A stretch of DNA of 64,000 nucleotides from Telmatactis stephensoni. Its lineage: Eukaryota; Cnidaria; Anthozoa; Actiniaria; Isophelliidae. The stretch spans positions 186,501 through 250,500 of the forward strand of contig JALIZF010001419.1 in the NCBI GenBank assembly GCA_029948255.1, written 5' to 3'. Of this stretch, positions 19,258 through 31,293 are shown piece by piece. Every line of letters starts with the position of its first letter. Position 1 is the first letter of the stretch. A program made the position numbers and the translations under genes. The notes below the pieces were generated by a model that was not told where the DNA came from, searched no databases, and saw nothing but the letters and a program-made list of their open reading frames with translations.

Positions 19258-21494
19258 GACGATACAGCAATACAACGATACAGCAATACGACGATACAGT
19301 AATACAATACAGCAATACGACATTACAGCAATACAACGATACAGCAATACAATACAGCAATACGACGACATTACAGCAATACGACGACATTACAGCAATA
19401 CAACGTTACAGCAATACAACGATACAGCAATAAGTGCAATACAATACAGCAATACAACGATACAGTAATACGACAATACAGCAATACGACGATACAGCAA
19501 TACGACATTACACCAATACAACGATACAGCAATACAATACAACAATACAACTATACAGTAATACGACAATACAGCAATACGATGATACAGCAATACGACA
19601 TTACAGCAATACAACGATACAGCAATACAATACAGTAATACAACGATACAGCAATACGATGACATTACAGCAATACGACAATACAGCAATACAACGATAC
19701 AGCAATACGACGATACAGCAATACGACAATACAGCAATACCACAATACAGCAATACGACGACATTACAGCAATACGACGATATAGCAATACGACGTTACA
19801 GCAATACAACGATACAGCGATACAACAATAGAGCGATACAACGATGCAGCAATACAACGATGCATCGATACAGCAATACAACGATACAGCAATACAACGA
19901 TACAACGATACAACGATACAACGATACAACGATAAGGCGATACAGCGATACAGCAATACAGCAATATAACGATATAACGATACAGCAATACAACGATACA
20001 ACGATACAGGCGATACAGCAATCAGCAATACAACATAACAGCAATACAACGATACGAACAGCAATACAACGATACAGCAATCAGCGATACAAGAGCGATA
20101 CAGCAATACGACGACATTACAGCAATACGACGACGTTACAGCAATACGACGACGTTACAGCAATACGACGATACAGCAATACGACATTACAGCAATACAA
20201 CGATACAGCAATACAACGATACAGCAATACAATACAGCAATACAACGATCTGATACAGTAATACGACGATACAACAATACCACATTACAGCAATACGACA
20301 ATACAGCAATACGACATTACAGCAATACGAAAATACCAGGCGATACAGGCTGATAGCAGGCGATACAGGCGATAGAACGATACAGGTCGATAGAACGATA
20401 CAGGCGATAGAGCGAACGATACAGGCGATACCAACGATACAGGCGATACAGGCGGATACAACGACTACAGGTGATACAAGGGATACAACGATACAGGATG
20501 ATAACAACGATACAGGGCGATACAACGATACAGGCGAATACAAGGCGATACAGGCGCATACAACCATACAACGATACAGGCGATCACAACGATACAGGCG
20601 ATACAACGATACAGGGATACAACGATACAGGCGATACAACGATACAGGCTGATACAACGATACAGGCGATACAACGATACAGGCGCATACAACGATACAA
20701 CGATACAGACGATACAACGATACAGGCGATACAACGATACAGACGATACAACGATACAGACCATACAGACGATACAACGATACAGACCATACAGACGATA
20801 CAACGATACAGCGATACAGGCGATACAACGATACAGGCGATACAACGATACAGGCGATACAACGATACAGGCGCATACAGCGATACCACGATACAACGAT
20901 ACAGGCGATACAGGCGATTTACAGTCGCATACAACGATACGAGGCGATACAAACGAACAGGCGATACAAACGATACAGGGCCGCATACAATGAATACAGG
21001 AGATACAACGATACAGCAATACAACGATACAGCAATACCACGATACAGCAGTATAACAATACAGCAATACAACGATACAGCAATACCACGATACAGCAAT
21101 GCAACGATACAGCAATACAATACAGCAATACAATGATACAGCAATACCACGATACAGGCGATACAACGATACAGCACAGTACCAACGATACAGGGGAATT
21201 ACCGGCGATTCAAGCGATACTAGGCGATACAGGCGATACAGGCGAGATACAAGTGCATACAGGGACGACTACAACGATAACAGGCGATACAACGATACAG
21301 GCGCATACAACGATCAGGCGCATACAACCGAGTACAGGCGATACAGCAGATACAGGATATACAGGCGATACAACGATACAGGCGATACATACAACGATAC
21401 AGGCGATACATCGATACAGGCGATACAACGATACAGCAATACCACGATAACGCAATACCGCGATACCGTAATACCAAGATACAGCAATACAACG
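19258..21494. repeat. GATACAGCAATAC-type minisatellite, left block
   Basis: About 2.2 kb of short units: ACGATACA, GCAATACA and GGCGATACA in changing order, giving local periods of 8, 16 and 17 bp. The left two-thirds are rich in AGCAATAC, while 20330-21450 is rich in CAGGCGATAC. Long reading frames run through all phases on both strands because the units lack stops. They are not genes. The same array resumes at 31617 after the LINE. Confidence 0.95.
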
Positions 21495-21499
21495 ATATA

Positions 21500-22321
21500 T
21501 TATCAAAGATTGCGGAGGTCGATCATCCGAACTCTGAACAAATTAGCCTCAACACCGTTAAGGAGCTCCTTAAAGTACAGGAGAACAGTTTCAAATGCTT
21601 CGTAAACCTCCTTGTAGATAATTTTAACAGCTGATTTGACTGTCTGAACCGGGAAATACAAGAAATCAAAGACAGTCTACAATACTCCCAGAAAGATCTA
21701 GACGAGGTAAAGACTAAATCAAACCGTGTTGACAGCCTATCTGTAGAGATACTCTCTCTAAAAAGAACTATAGATGACATCGATGACAAAGTCGATTACT
21801 TAGAGAATCAAAGCAGAAGGAACAACGTGAGGATCAGTGGCTTGAAGGAAGACAAAAACGAAAGTTGGACTACAACAGAAGACAAGGTCAAAGGATTGCT
21901 CAATGAGAAGTTTGGTATCTTTCCCGAAAACATCGAAATAGAAAGGGCGCACAGAACAGGAAAACGCACTGAGAAACCCAGACAGATCGTCGTAAAATTC
22001 CTACGTTACAAAGATAGAGAAATTATTCTGCAATCCAGCAAGAAGCTAAAGGGGACCGGCATTTACATTAATGAAGACCTGTCCTCACGCGTTAAAAAAC
22101 GACAAGATCAAAACGAAGAACTTCAACCGGCGCGTAAGGAAGGAAAGATCGCGTATTTCAGTATGGATCGACTAATCATTAAGCCAAAACCGATGATCTC
22201 AAGCAGAATTCAACCTTTTGGAAGTCTTGGTGCGACCGCAGGATTTGGGTTTACACCAGCTGATACATATCAAGATAGAGACAACTCAATTTCAAGACAG
22301 TCCTCTCAAGAAGAAACCTAA
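21500..22321 (+). pseudogene. LINE ORF1 protein (coiled coil plus RRM-like), one stop
   Basis: The frame can be read from about 21500 to the stop at 22321, with one internal TGA at 21632-21634. The section before the TGA is VKELLKVQENSFKCFVNLL. After it comes a heptad-rich coiled coil (NREIQEIKDSLQYSQKDL, LKRTIDDIDDKVDYLENQ). Next is the L1-ORF1-type RNA-binding core SRRNNVRISGLKED, with IERAHRTG and PRQIVVKF. The C-terminal part holds GIYINEDLSSRVKKRQ. This is the Transposase_22 architecture, a nucleic-acid chaperone that coats the LINE RNA. The 5' end is short or truncated. Confidence 0.82.
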
Positions 22322-22473
22322 TTGAACTGAATTGACTGAACATCATGGCTAAGTATCTAAAACCACAACAAACTGAACAACCTGTCAAGCTAAGTGGACA
22401 TAAAATTATAATTTATGATACGTTAAACCGTATTTATTTACTTATTTATTATCTATTTTCATCCTGAATTAAT

Positions 22474-23569
22474 ATGCGTAAAACTAGAACTAATTTATGC
22501 ACAATATGCTGTAAACGCATAAACTCAAATTCTAGAATAGTTAATTGTTCAGTTTGTCACCACCGTTCACACCTTACGTGCCTATCCAAAGCACACAGTT
22601 CTATTGATGCTAATGAGCTAAACCATTTATGTTGCTTATGCATAAATGACGCATTGCCTTTCGCATCATTAGATAGCGTAGACTTCCACTCAGCCATACT
22701 TGAATTACAATATGGCTTGAGCCCTTTTCACAATTTCGATAAACTCAATGGTTTAGCATTCCAGCCATTTCAAAACACATTTACTAAATCCAAGGCAAAT
22801 TTCATTGATAATTTTTGCGACCCTGATGAAAACATTTTCGCAAATGTCAATAATCTGATAAATAATTGCAAATATTACGTTGAAGATAGTTTTAAAACTA
22901 TTTTAGACAAGCCAATCAATTTTTCATTCATCCATTTTAATATAAGAAGCTTGCGAAAGCACTTTACGGATCTGGTATGCTATCTCGCTTCTTTGAAGTT
23001 TCACTGACGTCATTGCTCTGACGGACACATGGCTTAAGGAGAAAGACGATCTGGCTTCTTTAGGAATGACGGGCTACCAGGGCCCAATTGTATTAAATCG
23101 ACCGAACGAGGACGGCGGGGGAGGAATCGCTCTTTATATAAAAAACAATTATAATTTCAAGATTCGTAAGGATCTAATCTATAATAGTAATGAAAGCCAG
23201 TTCTTGTTTGTTGAAGTCAGTGGAAAGGATGATACAAGTAAGTTAGTGGGCGTCTCTTATAAACCTCCAAAAATCAACATTGACAGTTACTCAAATGTTT
23301 TTACAGAGTTATTAGATAAACTGCATAATAATACGAAGAACTGCTACATTGCTGGAGACTTCAACATAGACCTTCTAAAAAGCGAACTTAACGCTGAAAC
23401 GTATGCTTTTGTTGATACATTACTTTCCTATTCTCTTTTCCCAGTTATTATTAAACCTACAAGAATTACCAGTGAGTCGGCCACTTTGATAGATAATATT
23501 TACATGAATACCTTCCACCAAGTCGAAAACAACCTTTCTGGCATTTTATATACTGATATTTCTGATCAC
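22474..23569 (+). pseudogene. LINE ORF2 N-terminal half: PHD-type finger and endonuclease
   Basis: It starts at ATG 22474. Residues 8-55 form a PHD/esterase-type zinc finger (LCTICCKRI, NCSVCHHRSHLTC, HLCCLC). The endonuclease starts with FIHFNIRSLRKH. A small deletion near 23005 shifts the frame: the first frame stops at 23007, and the domain continues in another frame with ALTDTWL, GGGIALYIKN, CYIAGDFNIDLL and LIDNIYM. At SDH the gypsy element interrupts it, and the rest lies at 27892. The endonuclease would nick the target and prime reverse transcription. Confidence 0.85.
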
Positions 23570-23693
23570 TGTCACGATCATACTTGATATATGATACTAG
23601 TATATGTAAATAGATATGTTTGAAGAGCCGGAGAGCTCACTTGAATAAAGACACGCAAGCAAGAGTACGCCAGTGTATTTTATAATCATTACA
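23570..23693 (+). repeat. 5' LTR (124 bp)
   Basis: A very short LTR. It holds AATAAAG, a likely polyadenylation signal, about 50 bp before its end. It is followed without spacer by the primer-binding site. Confidence 0.96.
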
Positions 23694-23703
23694 TGGTGTC
23701 AGA
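23694..23703 (+). promoter_or_regulatory. Primer-binding site
   Basis: TGGTGTCAGA follows the LTR directly and would pair with a tRNA ending in TGACACCA. The gag-pol ATG begins at the next base (23704), leaving practically no untranslated leader. Confidence 0.75.
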
Positions 23704-26700
23704 ATGAGCAAATTTCGACCCCCTGAGCCTCTTATATTCGAGGGGAATCTTGCTGATCAATGGGACCGATGGAAACAACAATTCGAGATATATCTCATCG
23801 CAACTGAATCGACAGAAAAGGCAGAGAAGATCAAGACATCAATATTGCTCACGTGCATTGGAAAACAAGGACTCGATATATACAATACTTTCACGTTCTC
23901 GGAAGACGACAACAAAATGAAACTCAAGCCAGTTATGGATCAATTCGAAGCATACTGCAAACCAAGGAAGAATATTACGCTACTAAGACATAATTTCCTG
24001 ACCCACAAGCAACAGGACGGCGTCTCATTTGACATGTTTGTTACTGAACTAAAACGACGAAGTGCTCAATGCGAACTTGGAGAATTGAGAGACTCGCTAG
24101 TAAAGGACATGATCGTCATTGGTGTAGCGGACAATCAATTAAGAGAAAGATTATTGCGAACAGATGATCTTACGCTAGATGTCGCAATAAAACTAGGACA
24201 AGCAGCAGAGGCAACAAAACAACAAGCCGTAACGCTAGCCAGACCACTGACCGGAAGTCAGGCTACAGTTGATGTATTAAACCTAAAGGACAATTCAAAT
24301 CGACCCCAAAGACAACAACAGGCATCTAATTCCTCAACAGCGCCATCTCAGACTTGCAAGTACTGTGGTTCATCCCATCCACGAGGGAAATGCCCGGCAT
24401 ATGGCAAAACGTGCTCCAAATGCCACAAGCTCAATCACTACGCTTCTGTTTGCTTATCTACCTCCCGCAGTGTGCATTACGCAAACACATATCAATCGAA
24501 CGATGACAGCAACACCAGAAATGAGAACGACATGGAACACTTTTTTATCGGAACAATAGAAAACCAGGAGGCCGTAGACAGAAACAACCCACAAAATGAT
24601 CAAAGACGAAACGAACAAGACTGGCTCATTTCTCTACAATCAAATAACACGATGATACAGTACAAGATCGACACTGGAGCTCAAGCCAATGTATTACCCC
24701 TATCAACGCTAAGACAAATATCCACTGTACCTACCCTAGAGAAAACAGACACGAGACTATCAGCTTACAATGGCAGCGATATACCAATCATCGGGAAAAC
24801 CAAGTTAACTATCAATCACCGCAATCAAAGTCACAATGTTTCATTCGTAGTTGCAGACACACAGTCTCCTCCACTACTTGGACTCCAGACATGTCAAGCT
24901 TTGAATCTAATTAAACGTGTCTGGGCCGTGAACGCCGCCTCGCCAAACTTCATGCAAGAATATGAAGATGTATTCGGCGAACTCGGCTGTCTAGAGGGGG
25001 AATATCACATTAATCTTGACCCAAATGCAACACCAGTGGTCCACCCACCACGGAAAATTCCCATTTCCTTGCTAGAAAAGCTAAAAACTGAGCTAGAGCG
25101 CATGTGCAAGCTAGATGTCATAGCCAAAGTTGATGAACCAACCGACTGGGTAAGCTCCATGGTTATCGTCGAAAAGGACAATGGTCAACTTCGTATTTGC
25201 CTTGACCCCAGGGACCTGAATCGTGCAATCAAGCGACATCACTATCCTATGCCGACAGTCGACGAAGTCCTTTCAAAGTTGGGTGGAGCTACAGTCTTCT
25301 CTAAGCTTGACGCATCCAGCGGATACTGGCAGGTTAAAGTAGATGAAGACAGCGCTAAGCTTCTTGCGTTCAATACACCATTTGGACGTTATTGCTTCAA
25401 GCGACTACCATTTGGAATCCATAGTGCAGCGGAAATCTTCCAAAAGAAAGTGGCAGAGATTATCGATGGCATCGGAAACGCCGAAAACGACCAGGATGAT
25501 ATCATTGTTTTTGGACGAGACAGAGAACAGCATGACAAAGCCCTGAAAGAGGTCCTCGACAAACTCAGAGAGTCCGGACTGAAACTAAACAAGAAGAAAT
25601 GCAAAATTGGAGTCACCGAGACAACATTCCTTGGTCATGTAATCTCAGCGGAGGGAATCAAACCCGACCAAAGGAAAATCGAAGCAATTGCCAACATGCC
25701 ATCACCGTCCAACAAAACGGAGCTACAGAGATTCCTCGGTATGGTTACATACCTTGGGAAGTTCGTGCCAAACCTTTCTGACGAGACAGCCCCCCTGAGA
25801 CAGCTGTTAGAAAAAGACGTCATCTGGCACTTTGACGAGCGTCATGATAAGGCAGTGAAAACCCTAAAAGGCCTTGTCACCAGCAGTCCTGTTCTCGCCT
25901 ACTTTGACCCCGTTCTACCTCTGAGAATCACAGCAGATGCGTCAAAGACAGGTCTCGGCGCGGTAATGGAGCAACAGCATTCAGACAGATGGAAACCAAT
26001 TGCATTCGCAAGCAGAGCCTTGACCCAGTGTGAACAAAACTACGCCCAAATCGAGAAGGAAACGCTGGCCATTGTGTTTGCTTGTGAACGGTTCCATGAA
26101 TATGCGTATGGCAGGCCCGTAATGGTGCGATCAGACCACAAGCCTCTCAAAGCTATCTTCGCCAAACCACTCAGCAAGGCACCACCCCGAATTCAGAGAC
26201 TACTTCTGAGACTACAAAGATATGACATCCAAGTCGAATTCACTCCTGGAACAGACATTCCAGTCGCTGATACACTCAGCAGGGCATACCTGACGCAATA
26301 TCAACAGCCAGAGATTCCCGAAGAAGACATCACCTGCCATGTACACTCAGTGCTTCACAGCCTACCAATCACCACAGCCAAACTAGAAGAATTTAAGAAG
26401 GAAACTAGGACAGACGCAACCTTACAACAGTTGAAACAACTAATTATCGACGGGTGTCCACCAGACAAAAGACACCTCCCAGACGCAGTTAAGCCCTACA
26501 TTACATACATAGATGAAATCTCTGATGCTGAAGGTATACTCTTACGAGGAAATCGAATCATAGTACCGTCTTCAATGAGAAAGGAAATGAAGGCAAGAAT
26601 CCATGAAGGGCATTTAGGAATTGAAAGATGTAAGACCCGTGCACGCGAAGTACTCTTCTGGCCCGGAATGGCGACCGAGATAGTAGACATGGTTTCACGC

Positions 26701-27642
26701 TGTGAAACTTGTCTTCAGTCAAGAAAAAGACAGCCACGAGAACCTCTCATTCCGCTCCCCCCAACCACCGATGCTTGGAGTAGAGTGGCATGTGACCTTT
26801 TCCACATGAGTGGAAAGGACTATCTCTTGATAGTAGACTATCACACCAACTATCCAGAAGTGAGTCTATTACCTGAGATCTCTAGTGCAGCAGTAATCAG
26901 ACATACTAAATCAATATTTGCGAGACATGGCATACCAGACACAGTAATCACCGACAATGGTCCTCAATTCTCTTGCAAGGAGTATCGTGATTTTGCGAAA
27001 CAATGGGAGTTTGAGCACACAACCAGCAGTCCAAGGCACCCCAGGTCTAATGGCAAGGTTGAGCGTACCGTGCAAACGGTTAAAACCCTCCTAAAGAAGG
27101 CGACAAAATCCGGTGAGGATCCATACCTAGCCTTACTAAACTTCCGCGCCTGCACCAGTCCTGACGGCACTCCAGCACCTGCAATGGGACTCATGAAGAG
27201 AAACCTAAGGACACGCCTTCCATCCATAACTAAGGAACAGCAGAGGTCACTGAAGGCAGCTAAGCAGAAGCAATACTACGATAGAGGAACTAGGACTCTC
27301 ACAGAGATTCCAAAGGGAATGAACGTCAAAATACATGATGGAAACAGCTGGAGTATTCAGGGACAAGTACTTGAAAAGGCTGACACACCTCGATCCTACA
27401 TTGTGCAAACAGAGTCTGGCAGACAACTTAGAAGGAACCGTCAAGATCTACTGGCCGTGCCCGAGTTCCAACCACCAGCCGAGGAACCAAGACAACCCGA
27501 GTGTGACGTCCCAAGCACCTCACCCAAAGAACTTGATATCCCAAGTCCAGATGGACCGCCAGACAACCCTCAAGAACGGAGCCCATATGTGACTCGATTT
27601 GGCAGGGTAGTCAGACCACCTGTAAGATTTCAGGACACTTGA
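23704..27642 (+). CDS. Ty3/gypsy Gag-Pol polyprotein (1312 aa)
   Basis: This single frame provides capsid, protease, reverse transcriptase, RNase H and integrase. Gag occupies 1-260 with two zinc knuckles: CKYCGSSHPRGKC (218-230) and CSKCHKLNHYASVC (237-250). The protease motif is IDTGAQ (D323). The RT spans about 450-630 with FSKLDASSGYW (D536), LPFGIHSA and NDQDDIIVFG (D598, D599); the usual Tyr of YxDD is Asp here. RNase H spans about 735-860 (DASKTGLGAVM, KETLAI, DHKPL). Integrase has the HHCC finger (HEGHLGIERCK, CETCLQSRK) and catalytic D1031, D1084 (ITDNGPQF) and E1120 (NGKVER). The frame has no break. There is no env gene and no separate gag frame. Confidence 0.96.
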   Translation: MSKFRPPEPLIFEGNLADQWDRWKQQFEIYLIATESTEKAEKIKTSILLTCIGKQGLDIYNTFTFSEDDNKMKLKPVMDQFEAYCKPRKNITLLRHNFLTHKQQDGVSFDMFVTELKRRSAQCELGELRDSLVKDMIVIGVADNQLRERLLRTDDLTLDVAIKLGQAAEATKQQAVTLARPLTGSQATVDVLNLKDNSNRPQRQQQASNSSTAPSQTCKYCGSSHPRGKCPAYGKTCSKCHKLNHYASVCLSTSRSVHYANTYQSNDDSNTRNENDMEHFFIGTIENQEAVDRNNPQNDQRRNEQDWLISLQSNNTMIQYKIDTGAQANVLPLSTLRQISTVPTLEKTDTRLSAYNGSDIPIIGKTKLTINHRNQSHNVSFVVADTQSPPLLGLQTCQALNLIKRVWAVNAASPNFMQEYEDVFGELGCLEGEYHINLDPNATPVVHPPRKIPISLLEKLKTELERMCKLDVIAKVDEPTDWVSSMVIVEKDNGQLRICLDPRDLNRAIKRHHYPMPTVDEVLSKLGGATVFSKLDASSGYWQVKVDEDSAKLLAFNTPFGRYCFKRLPFGIHSAAEIFQKKVAEIIDGIGNAENDQDDIIVFGRDREQHDKALKEVLDKLRESGLKLNKKKCKIGVTETTFLGHVISAEGIKPDQRKIEAIANMPSPSNKTELQRFLGMVTYLGKFVPNLSDETAPLRQLLEKDVIWHFDERHDKAVKTLKGLVTSSPVLAYFDPVLPLRITADASKTGLGAVMEQQHSDRWKPIAFASRALTQCEQNYAQIEKETLAIVFACERFHEYAYGRPVMVRSDHKPLKAIFAKPLSKAPPRIQRLLLRLQRYDIQVEFTPGTDIPVADTLSRAYLTQYQQPEIPEEDITCHVHSVLHSLPITTAKLEEFKKETRTDATLQQLKQLIIDGCPPDKRHLPDAVKPYITYIDEISDAEGILLRGNRIIVPSSMRKEMKARIHEGHLGIERCKTRAREVLFWPGMATEIVDMVSRCETCLQSRKRQPREPLIPLPPTTDAWSRVACDLFHMSGKDYLLIVDYHTNYPEVSLLPEISSAAVIRHTKSIFARHGIPDTVITDNGPQFSCKEYRDFAKQWEFEHTTSSPRHPRSNGKVERTVQTVKTLLKKATKSGEDPYLALLNFRACTSPDGTPAPAMGLMKRNLRTRLPSITKEQQRSLKAAKQKQYYDRGTRTLTEIPKGMNVKIHDGNSWSIQGQVLEKADTPRSYIVQTESGRQLRRNRQDLLAVPEFQPPAEEPRQPECDVPSTSPKELDIPSPDGPPDNPQERSPYVTRFGRVVRPPVRFQDT

Positions 27643-27757
27643 GATACTCCAAAGTAGACTCAAGGTTATTTACCTTAGTTACTATACATAGAAACATTAA
27701 CACTTATAATCAATGACTGGAGATACTGTTTTGTTGTTACTGTTCATAAACTTCCCA

Positions 27758-27767
27758 GAAGGGGAGA
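27758..27767 (+). promoter_or_regulatory. Polypurine tract
   Basis: GAAGGGGAGA lies directly before the 3' LTR and would prime plus-strand DNA synthesis. Confidence 0.85.
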
Positions 27768-27891
27768 TGTCACGATCATACTTGATATATGATACTAGTA
27801 TATGTAAATAGATATGTTTGAAGAGCCGGAGAGCTCACTTGAATAAAGACACGCAAGCAAGAGTACGCCAGTGTATTTTATAATCATTACA
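27768..27891 (+). repeat. 3' LTR (124 bp)
   Basis: No base differs from the 5' LTR on visual comparison. It is followed by the ATCAC target duplication. Confidence 0.96.
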
Positions 27892-30063
27892 ATCACCTAC
27901 CAGTTTTTGTCATTCAGTATGCGACAGAACGTAGAAAATCTCGAGAAAAGATAACCAGATGTATTTTTTCCACTCGCGGGGCAGAAAGTTTTAAAGCTGA
28001 TATTTCAAAAGTGGATTGGTCACCTGTTTATAATTCCAATGAACCCAACGCACAATATAATTACATGATGGATGTACTTAAGAAAACATACGACAAACAC
28101 TTTCCCATAAAAACAATCTCAGTCAAATCCACAACTAAGGATCATCCCTGGATTACCACAGGAATTATAAAATCGATAAAAATGAAAAACAAATTATACA
28201 GAACAAAACTCCAGAATCCTACGGCAAAAAATATCGAACCCTTCCGTAATTATCGTAATAAATTGAATCACCTAATTAGGTTTACAAAAAAGGAATACTA
28301 CAATACATTAATCACCAAAGCTCGCGGGAACTTGAAAGCCACTTGGGAAATAATTAACGAATTGCTAAACAAAAAGAAAAAGAATACAAAATGCCCTTCT
28401 AACGTTACATACAATGGAAAGCGTTATGACAAAAAATCTGATATTGTTAACATCTTCAATAGGTTTTTTACCAACATAGGATCTTCGCTAGCAAAGAAAC
28501 TACCACCAAGTAAATTGTGTTCTAATAACTGGTTGAAAGATACTTCTCCTGTTGAGCTTAAATTTCAATCCGTGTCACCTTTTAAAGTCTTAGACCACCT
28601 GTACAGCCTCGATTGCTCGAAGTCTACAGGTCATGATGGTATTCATGTAAAATATCTATTAATGATAGCCGAGTCAATTTATCAACCACTTTGTTTTATT
28701 TTCAACACTTCTATAGTGACTAGTACTTTCCCAGACATGATGAAAATAGCCAAGATAATCCCACTTTTTAAAAGTGGTGATAACTCCGTTGTCACCAATT
28801 ACAGACCTATCTCTCTTCTTCCAACTCTTTCAAAAGTATTTGAAAAAATAATATGCGAATTCAATTTGGTTTCAGGAAAAAGAGAAACACAACTTTTGCC
28901 ATTCTAGATTTCGTAAATAGAATCATAGACTCAATAGATGCAGGGAATTTTTCCATAGGTTTCTTTCTAGACTTATCCAAAGCTTTTGATTCGCGATTGA
29001 TCACAATTTATTGTTACGCAAATTACCTTATTACAGGATCAACAATGGCACTAAGGCTTGGTTTGAGAGTTATTTAAAAGACAGGAAGCAATATGTTTCT
29101 ATTGATGGGGTGGATTCTGATCTTCTACCTATTTCCTATGGTGTTCCTCAAGGTTCCATCCTCGGACCTATACCATTCCTAATCTTTATAAACGATGCAA
29201 AATACGTAACAAAACTCATACACCTAGTATTATACTCTGACGATATGAATTTGTTTTTCAGTCATAAAAGTTTAACATCTACCTTATCTGTTTTAAACAG
29301 TGAGTTAAACTCGCTTCAAGAATGGCTACTGGCAAATAAATTAACTGTCAACATTTCAAAGACAAATTTCGTCCTATTCGGTTCAAAACAAAAGCTCAAA
29401 GACATTGAGCAAAATCTGACACTAGAGCTAATGAAACAACCAATAAGTCGAGTTTCATACATAAAATTTCTTGGAATTATAATTGATCAACATTTAACAT
29501 GGGACTCACACATTGACTTCATCTCGCGAAAAATCGCTAAAACAATTGGTATACTATATAAAGTCAGGCACTTTCTAAACATCGCCATTCTTAAAAACCT
29601 CTATTATAACCTGATTTACTCTTATGTTTCTTATGCTACATTGATTTGGGGTAGCAATTACAAATCGAAACTTAAGCGTATTCACGTTCTCCAAAAGCGT
29701 GCCCTCCGCGTTATCTCTTTCGCGGATAGAAGAGCCCCGAGTAGGCCGTTATTTCAGAAGCTTGATGTCTTAAATATCTTTGAAATAGTGAACCTTCAAC
29801 TAGGTGAGCTAGCATATCAACACAATACGAACTGTCTACCAGATATCTTTGCCGACTATTTCACTGATTTATCACAAGTACACAACTACAATACTCGTTC
29901 TAAATCAAATAAAAGTTTCTTTCTACCTAGACAAAATTTAAATTATGGCAAATTTGGCGTTTAATACGCCGCCGCTAAGATCTGGAATGATATTCCTATT
30001 CATATAAAAAATAGTACGTCCATTAAGACCTTCAAAAAAATTACAAAAAACACTTCATTGATA
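27892..30063 (+). pseudogene. LINE ORF2 C-terminal half: reverse transcriptase, broken
   Basis: It continues the endonuclease after the gypsy insertion (HLPVFVIQYATERRK). The RT palm begins with KIIPLFKSGD and NYRPISLLPTLSKVFEKI. Near 28857 the frame changes and the usual linker of about 20 residues before QFGFRKKRNT is missing, so this is a deletion. A second frameshift follows SKAFD near 28996. The rest is in one frame: YGVPQGSILGP, LYSDDMNLFF (catalytic YxDD, normally YADD), FLGIIIDQHLTWDSHI and NYNTRSKSN. A TAA at 29962-29964 interrupts before YAAAKIWNDIPIHIKN. At least three independent lesions are seen. Confidence 0.88.
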
Positions 30064-30174
30064 TAGATTGAATATTTTCTATTACCCCTAAAATGATTCT
30101 AGCTTTGATTTGAAGTATTGTCCTATACCTCCTGTAACTTTTAGTAAATTTATTTGATAACTCTACATATATAT

Positions 30175-31293
30175 GAGGGGTGTCAACACAAAAGGGGTCT
30201 TGTCTACTAAGACCCCTTTGATGTACCATCTTTCAGATTTGCCGCTTTAACAGCAATCTTTAGGGGTTTTTTGGTCATTTCTCGGCGAAGATAGGAGAGA
30301 GAACAACAACAACAACAACGAAACTCTCAAAAGAGGGGGGGGGAACAGAGAGAAAAGAAAGAAAAATGAACAGAAAAACTGCAGAGCGCGCTTGGGTAAG
30401 AGAGAAGGTAAGAAGGAAAAACAAAACAGAAAACAAAGACAATAGTTGTTCGGATTTCTTTTGCCAATTAGTGGGAACCAAAAACAAACTTAAAAAAAGA
30501 AATAACTTACAAATGAGAAAGAGAAAAGAAAGAAAAACAGAAAAAATGTGTTTGTGAAACAGAAAAAGAGAGAAGAAAAAGAAAAAAAAAAACGGGAAAG
30601 AGAAACAATAGTTGTCAAGGTAACTGTCAATTTGGTGCTGTTCTAGAAGACTGAAGGCTCACTTATCCAGTGACGCCTGACGAATTCTAGGGTTTACGTT
30701 CGGTGAGCGTACTGATCGTGGCCTGAATTCAGCTTCTAAGTGCTTTTTCGAGTCATTTTGTAGCACAGAAGTCGCTTGACTTGCATCATTAAGCAAGGAA
30801 AGACGGCGGAGACAAACTCCTGGAAGAACTCAGGAGTGGGAAGCGACTTTACGAAGAACGAGTCACAGTAATTACGGCGACAAGGTTCAACTGTGATCTC
30901 CGGAGTATTGAGGCTTCTCTGGTCGTTCTGTGATGCATCCCCCAAGCCAACAAGGCCATTTCGGCGAGTTTTGAACTGTAAAGAAGGCAATCGGTGCCGT
31001 CTGGGACCTGTTAGCGAGGGGGGCTCGGCACTTATAAGAAATTTCTAAGACTAAGAGTAGGGGATGGGTGCTGTCCAATTTTTCATGGATGCCCATAATC
31101 CTTTTCTTCCGCTGTATCTGATCCAGCGGAAGAAATGCATTATGGGATGCATGTTTGGACGCGTACAGTGTTTTTCCTTGGACCAGCTATGGTTGTAGCG
31201 CTGAGAATGCCAAAACGGGGTCGACTTGCGCACCGTGCGTTACAGCCTATCTTATGGTCAACCTTTAAGACCCCTTTTGTGTTGTCATTCCTC
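30175..31293. mobile_element. Non-autonomous TIR element, 1119 bp, copy 1
   Basis: The ends are GAGGGGTGTCAACACAAAAG and, inverted at the right, GAGGAATGACAACACAAAAG, both followed by GGGTCTT: a TIR of about 27 bp. ATATATAT flanks both sides (30167-30174, 31294-31301) and could be an 8-bp duplication as in hAT elements, although the flank is AT-repeat DNA. It is inserted in the 3' untranslated region of the LINE. The interior is non-coding, purine-rich at 30290-30610. A second copy lies at 62381-63518. Confidence 0.82.
31084..31153. repeat. Internal palindrome of the 1.1-kb TIR element
   Basis: CCCATAATCCTTTTCTTCCG and its near-complement around CGGAAGAAATGCATTATGGG form a stem of about 30 bp with an 8-nt loop. 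It is conserved in the second copy near 63310-63377. Confidence 0.85.

Larger units (their letters stand above)
23570..27891 (+). mobile_element. Compact Ty3/gypsy LTR retrotransposon, young copy
   Basis: Two 124-bp LTRs (23570-23693 and 27768-27891) read identically by eye. They start TGTCACGATCATAC and end AATCATTACA (TG...CA). The 5-bp target duplication ATCAC lies at 23565-23569 and 27892-27896. It was inserted into the endonuclease of the LINE. A single intact gag-pol frame fills the interior. Identical LTRs plus an intact frame mean recent insertion. Confidence 0.97.

Noticed and set aside
19390..21605. Long reading frames of up to 275 codons rich in Tyr, Ile, Gln and Thr in the minisatellite
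   Set aside because: They exist in several phases of both strands because the short units contain no stops. There is no domain, start context or splice structure.
30736..30990. 84-codon minus-strand frame conserved in both copies of the 1.1-kb TIR element (also 62960-63214)
   Set aside because: Of 10 base differences counted between the copies, about 6 change the amino acid, which is neutral drift rather than coding constraint.
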